Both the position numbers and the translations under genes were made by a program. Positions 60,810 to 64,000 of a stretch of DNA of 64,000 bases are shown one piece after another. The stretch spans positions 70,995 to 134,994 of the forward strand of contig CAVANO010000015.1 in NCBI GenBank assembly GCA_963590165.1, given 5' to 3'. Numbering within the stretch: position 1 is the first letter of the stretch; every line of letters starts with the position of its first letter. The notes under the pieces are model-generated. The model was not told where the DNA came from and made no database searches. It saw nothing but the letters and a program-made list of their open reading frames with translations. This DNA is from UBA11524 sp963590165 (GTDB lineage Bacteria; Bacillota; Clostridia; Christensenellales; Aristaeellaceae).

Positions 60810-63800
60810 TTATTTTACCACAATCGTGAAGGTTTGTTCAACAGTCATCTCTCCGCTGGGCATCAGCCAGATACCAGCCAATGCACGGCAGTACGGGATA
60901 TTTGCCTTCACCGTCACGGTGTACTCGCCGGCAGCTGCGGTCGTACCGGTGATTTCGAGACCAGTCACGATTTCGAACGGCTTGTTCGTGCGCAGACCGT
61001 AGGCAGTGCCAGTCGTCTCAACCCAAGTCAGGCCTTCCGGCAGATCACCCTCGATCGCGTAGGTCACTTCATGCTTCTCTTCCACATCAGAATACGGGAT
61101 GGTTGTGCCGTCAGCATGCGTCTTTTCCTCGTCACGAAGGTACTTGCTGCCTTGCTTGATGTACCAGTTTGTAATCTGTCCCTGAGAGATGAATGCCTGA
61201 TAGGCAAACGGTTCAGAATCGATCTTCAGGTCAACCGCTTCACCGCTGGTCACATTGATCACAGGGTTGTTCTCCGAATCGCCGGAAACCTGCGCATCGT
61301 TCACCTGGAACGGGCTAACCACGTTGATCGTCAGCTTGACATTCTCAACGCTGATGAAGCCGTCGCAAGTCATATTGACAAGCACTTCGTAGGTACCCTG
61401 CGGAGCAAAATCGCCATAGACATTATTGTCAACGCCCCAACCGGTCTGATAGCCTTCGTCGCCTTCCTGCAGCGTCTTGAGAATCGGACGGCTGTAGTCA
61501 ACAACGAATCCGCTTGCAGTCAGACCAGCAGGCAGTTCCTGACCTTCTGCCAACGTGACAGTAAAGTCGGACGTGCCTTCGCAGGCGATCTCAGCAGAGT
61601 TCGCAGTACCATAGTAAACAGTAGCGGTCAGTTCATAGTCGGAAGCGAAGTTCTTATAGCGGTTAGAATTGACCATGGTCTGCAGGTGATGCTGCGCGCA
61701 GCGGCGGACAGCGTAGTAATGCGTGGGCGAAGCCACCATTTCGTCGCCGTCTTCCGTAGGCACCATGATCATACCCTTGTTGTCACGGGCAGTAGCATCC
61801 CATTCGCCGCGCGTCAACGCGTTCTTCGGGAAGCTGGAGTCGCTGCCAAGCAGCATGTCATCGCCGGCGCGAACCATCAGGTCAACAGACACGAAGTCCT
61901 TTGCCCAAGCGTCGGTCACGGTAGCGCCCTTGAAGCCCCACTGATTGCGCAACAGTTCTTCATGGACAGCCCAGTTGTTAGAGTTAACGACATAGCCCAC
62001 GCGGTTGAAGGAAGTCATCAGACCCATGGAGCCTGCCTTTACCATCATTTCGAAGGACTTCAGGTAGATTTCACGGAAGGTCTGTTCAGTAGCGAAGGTG
62101 CAAACGCCGCCGTAGTCAGCACGGTTGTGTTCCTGCACGTTGGCGAAGAAGTGCTTTGCGTAGTTGATAACACCCTTCTGGATGCACTCAGAAACAACGA
62201 TCGAAGCACAGGTGCCGCTCACGAGCGGATCCTCAGAGTAGTACTCAAACGTACGGCCATTGAAGGGACTGCGATGAATGTTGCACGCCGTACCATTGAT
62301 GGCATAAACGCCCTTGAGCAGGCAGTAGTTTGCATACTGACGGCCCTGCTCCTGAATCAGTTCCTTGTTGAAGGTTGCCGCCGTAATCGGTGCAGACTGC
62401 CAGCACGTACCGCTTGCCATCTGAACCGGGCCTTCAGAAGCGCCGTTGCCAAGGCACAGATCAACCAGATCGCTCCAGGAAAGGCTGTTCATGTACTCGT
62501 CCCACAACGTGGTGCTCTCATCGTCAGCAGCCGTTGCAACGCCATCCACGACGGTCGCTTCGGTGTATTCTTTACCAGCCAGCTGAGCGAGCGTAACAGT
62601 CGTTTCAGCATCCTGCGTCCACGTCGAGGGGACCTCAGTCATGTACCACGGTTGTCCCTCTTCATCGTTGTAAGGTTTGTAGGTCTCTTCGCTGTCCAGC
62701 ACAGCAGCTTCCCAGTCTTCCAGCACACGCTCTTCCGCGGTCTGCGCCTTCGGCTGAGTCAGACCGTCCGCACGGGAGATCATGTTGTCCAGCAGGGAAT
62801 CACGGACAGTGGTATAGTCATCCACGAAAACAGGGGTCACTTCGTTGCCGCTCACATAGTCTGTCTCACAGAGCATGTCTTCGGCAACATTGAAGGTTTC
62901 TTCCAGCACGACTTCGTTGCTGTTGCGACGAGCGGAAATGACGTAATCGCCATGCTCCATTTCCCATCCGCAGAAGCCGTTGCCGTTCATGTCCTCGGAG
63001 TCGAACGAAGCCATGTCCTGTGCAACGAATTCGATCGTAACAATGTCCTTTTCGCCGGGCTGCAGCAGTTTGGTCTTCTCATAGCCGCCCAGAACGACTG
63101 CAGACTTCTCGATGCCGCCCTTGTAGTACGGAGCAGAGTAGTAAATCTGCACAACATCCTTGCCAGCCACATCGCCGGTGTTCTCAACTTCCACGGAAAC
63201 ACTGATGATTTCCTTGGAGTCAGAGATAGTCTTTTCGGCATTGATGTCCACGAGCTTCCACTCGAACGTGGTGTAGCTCAGGCCGTAACCAAAGGGATAC
63301 ATGACATTTTCCGCATACCAAGCATCGCCGGAACCGGGATTGGCTGCATTCAGATCAGCCGCAACGGTCTCATAGTAGCGATAGCCCATGTAAATGCCTT
63401 CACGGAACTCAACAGAGGAATAAACCGTAGAGCTGCCATCCGGGTACACGAACCAGGAGTTCATGCGCTCGCCGTTTTCATCCTTGTTCTGGCTCATGTC
63501 AGAGAAGTTGGTGAAGGACGGATCCTTGGTGAAATCAGACGGCCAGATATCAACAGTGTGGCCAGACGGATTCACCTTGCCGGTCAGAATCTCAACTGCC
63601 GCCTTGGTACCCTGATCGCCAAGACCGCCAACCCACAGAATAGCATCAACGCCATATTCCGTGTCCTTGGCTGCGTTCAGTTCAGGCACCTGCATGATCA
63701 TGGAGGAGTTGAGCACAACGATGACCTTGTCGAAGTTGGCCTTCGCCAGCTTGATCAGTTCCAGCTCATTGTCATCCAGTTGCAGGTAGTGATCATCCTC

Positions 63801-63839
63801 GTTGGAATGACCTTCCACGCTGTCCATTTCGAGATCCAT
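60810..63839 (-). pseudogene. GH3 enzyme with permuted domains, 5'-truncated
   Basis: The open frame gives 1009 residues from an ATG without a ribosome site. It starts in the middle of the alpha/beta sandwich: upstream codons SRFGREN align with TRIGGEGFD of the neighbouring GH3 protein (its residue 220), then a TGA stop is met and similarity ends. About 215 N-terminal residues, including any membrane anchor or signal, are missing. The remainder is intact: HYLQLDDNE, PFGYGLSYTTFEW, FnIII, TIM barrel with Asp in ATVTDAW, then two or more Ig-like domains (LPEGLTWVETTG). Without its 5' part it would not be secreted. A mis-assembled junction is an alternative. Confidence 0.7.
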
Positions 63840-64000
63840 GTTTTCACGGCCGAAACGGCTAAGGAATCACCGCACAATTCAACAATCCCCACAAAAAGAA
63901 AGCGCCTGACCTCAACAAAGGTCAGACACCACCTCAAAATGCTTTCGCGGCAACACTGAATCAAGCCGCCAGGCCAGGCCTGTCAGCCAGAATCAGGTTT
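63840..64000. other. Non-coding end of window adjoining the truncated GH3 gene
   Basis: No ORF with coding character was found. It contains a stem-loop CTGACCT-CAACAA-AGGTCAG (63906-63925) with a T-rich stretch (TTTCTTTTTG) following it on the minus strand. This could be a terminator or the end of a mobile element, but no transposase is visible. Confidence 0.4.

Noticed and set aside
63860..63930. End of an insertion sequence next to the truncated GH3 gene
   Set aside because: A stem-loop and T-rich tail exist, but there is no transposase, no matching inverted end and no target duplication in the visible sequence.
60798..63959. Plus-strand ORF of 1053 codons opposite the GH3 gene
   Set aside because: It is the antisense shadow of a protein with strong GH3 motifs; its translation has no recognisable domain and no ribosome site.

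Overview
The window is GC-rich chromosomal DNA from what looks like an anaerobic, gut- or rumen-type monoderm Clostridia (Bacillota). The evidence is a class III (oxygen-sensitive) ribonucleotide reductase with its activase, a Firmicutes-style S10-spc ribosomal cluster with a KOW protein between map and infA, zinc-binding adk, L24, S14, L28 and L36, consensus sigma-A promoters (TTGACA-17-TATAAT), strong AGGAGG ribosome sites, lipoproteins with lipoboxes, and membrane-anchored glycoside hydrolases. No transposase, integrase, phage module or CRISPR array was found. The species cannot be named from the sequence alone.

Layout. 1-3.2 kb: a two-subunit ABC exporter, the second subunit cut by the window edge. 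3.4-7.9 kb: a parvulin foldase lipoprotein, a small membrane protein, a DUF4867-like protein, ribosomal protein L28 and a D-2-hydroxyacid dehydrogenase. 7.9-11.2 kb: a LacI-type repressor with its own operator, and a double glycosyltransferase. 11.3-11.6 kb: a tandem intergenic repeat. 11.8-17.9 kb: response regulator, histidine kinase, two GerMN lipoproteins and an HtrA protease, an arrangement like the walRK locus. 18-23 kb (minus strand): ABC exporter, a GNAT-mannose-6-phosphate isomerase fusion, an M19 dipeptidase and a zinc-ribbon membrane protein. 23.4-26.3 kb: nrdD and nrdG. 26.4-28.5 kb: seven plus-strand and two minus-strand tRNAs, with murG between. 28.6-33.6 kb: a branched-chain amino acid ABC importer (livKHMGF). 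33.7-46.8 kb: the S10-spc operon from rpsJ to rpmJ. 47-50.2 kb: a tandem PII-like protein with a DUF1538 membrane protein, a pyridoxamine-oxidase-like protein and a decayed gene. 50.2-51.1 kb: a 47-residue peptide gene and two copies of an interspersed repeat. 51.1-56.2 kb: a polyprenyl-phosphate sugar transferase, a nucleotidyltransferase, recA and an unrecognised gene. 56.3-63.9 kb: two GH3 enzymes with permuted domain order flanking a secreted carbohydrate-binding protein.

The observations I would follow first are: an NrdD that stops exactly where the glycyl-radical motif should begin; the PII-like/DUF1538 pair; a walRK-like envelope locus in which GerMN lipoproteins take the YycH/YycI positions; the permuted GH3 operon whose first gene has lost its 5' end; and an interspersed, imperfectly palindromic repeat whose core sequence also appears as a 9-bp microsatellite that forms the C-terminus of the isomerase fusion.
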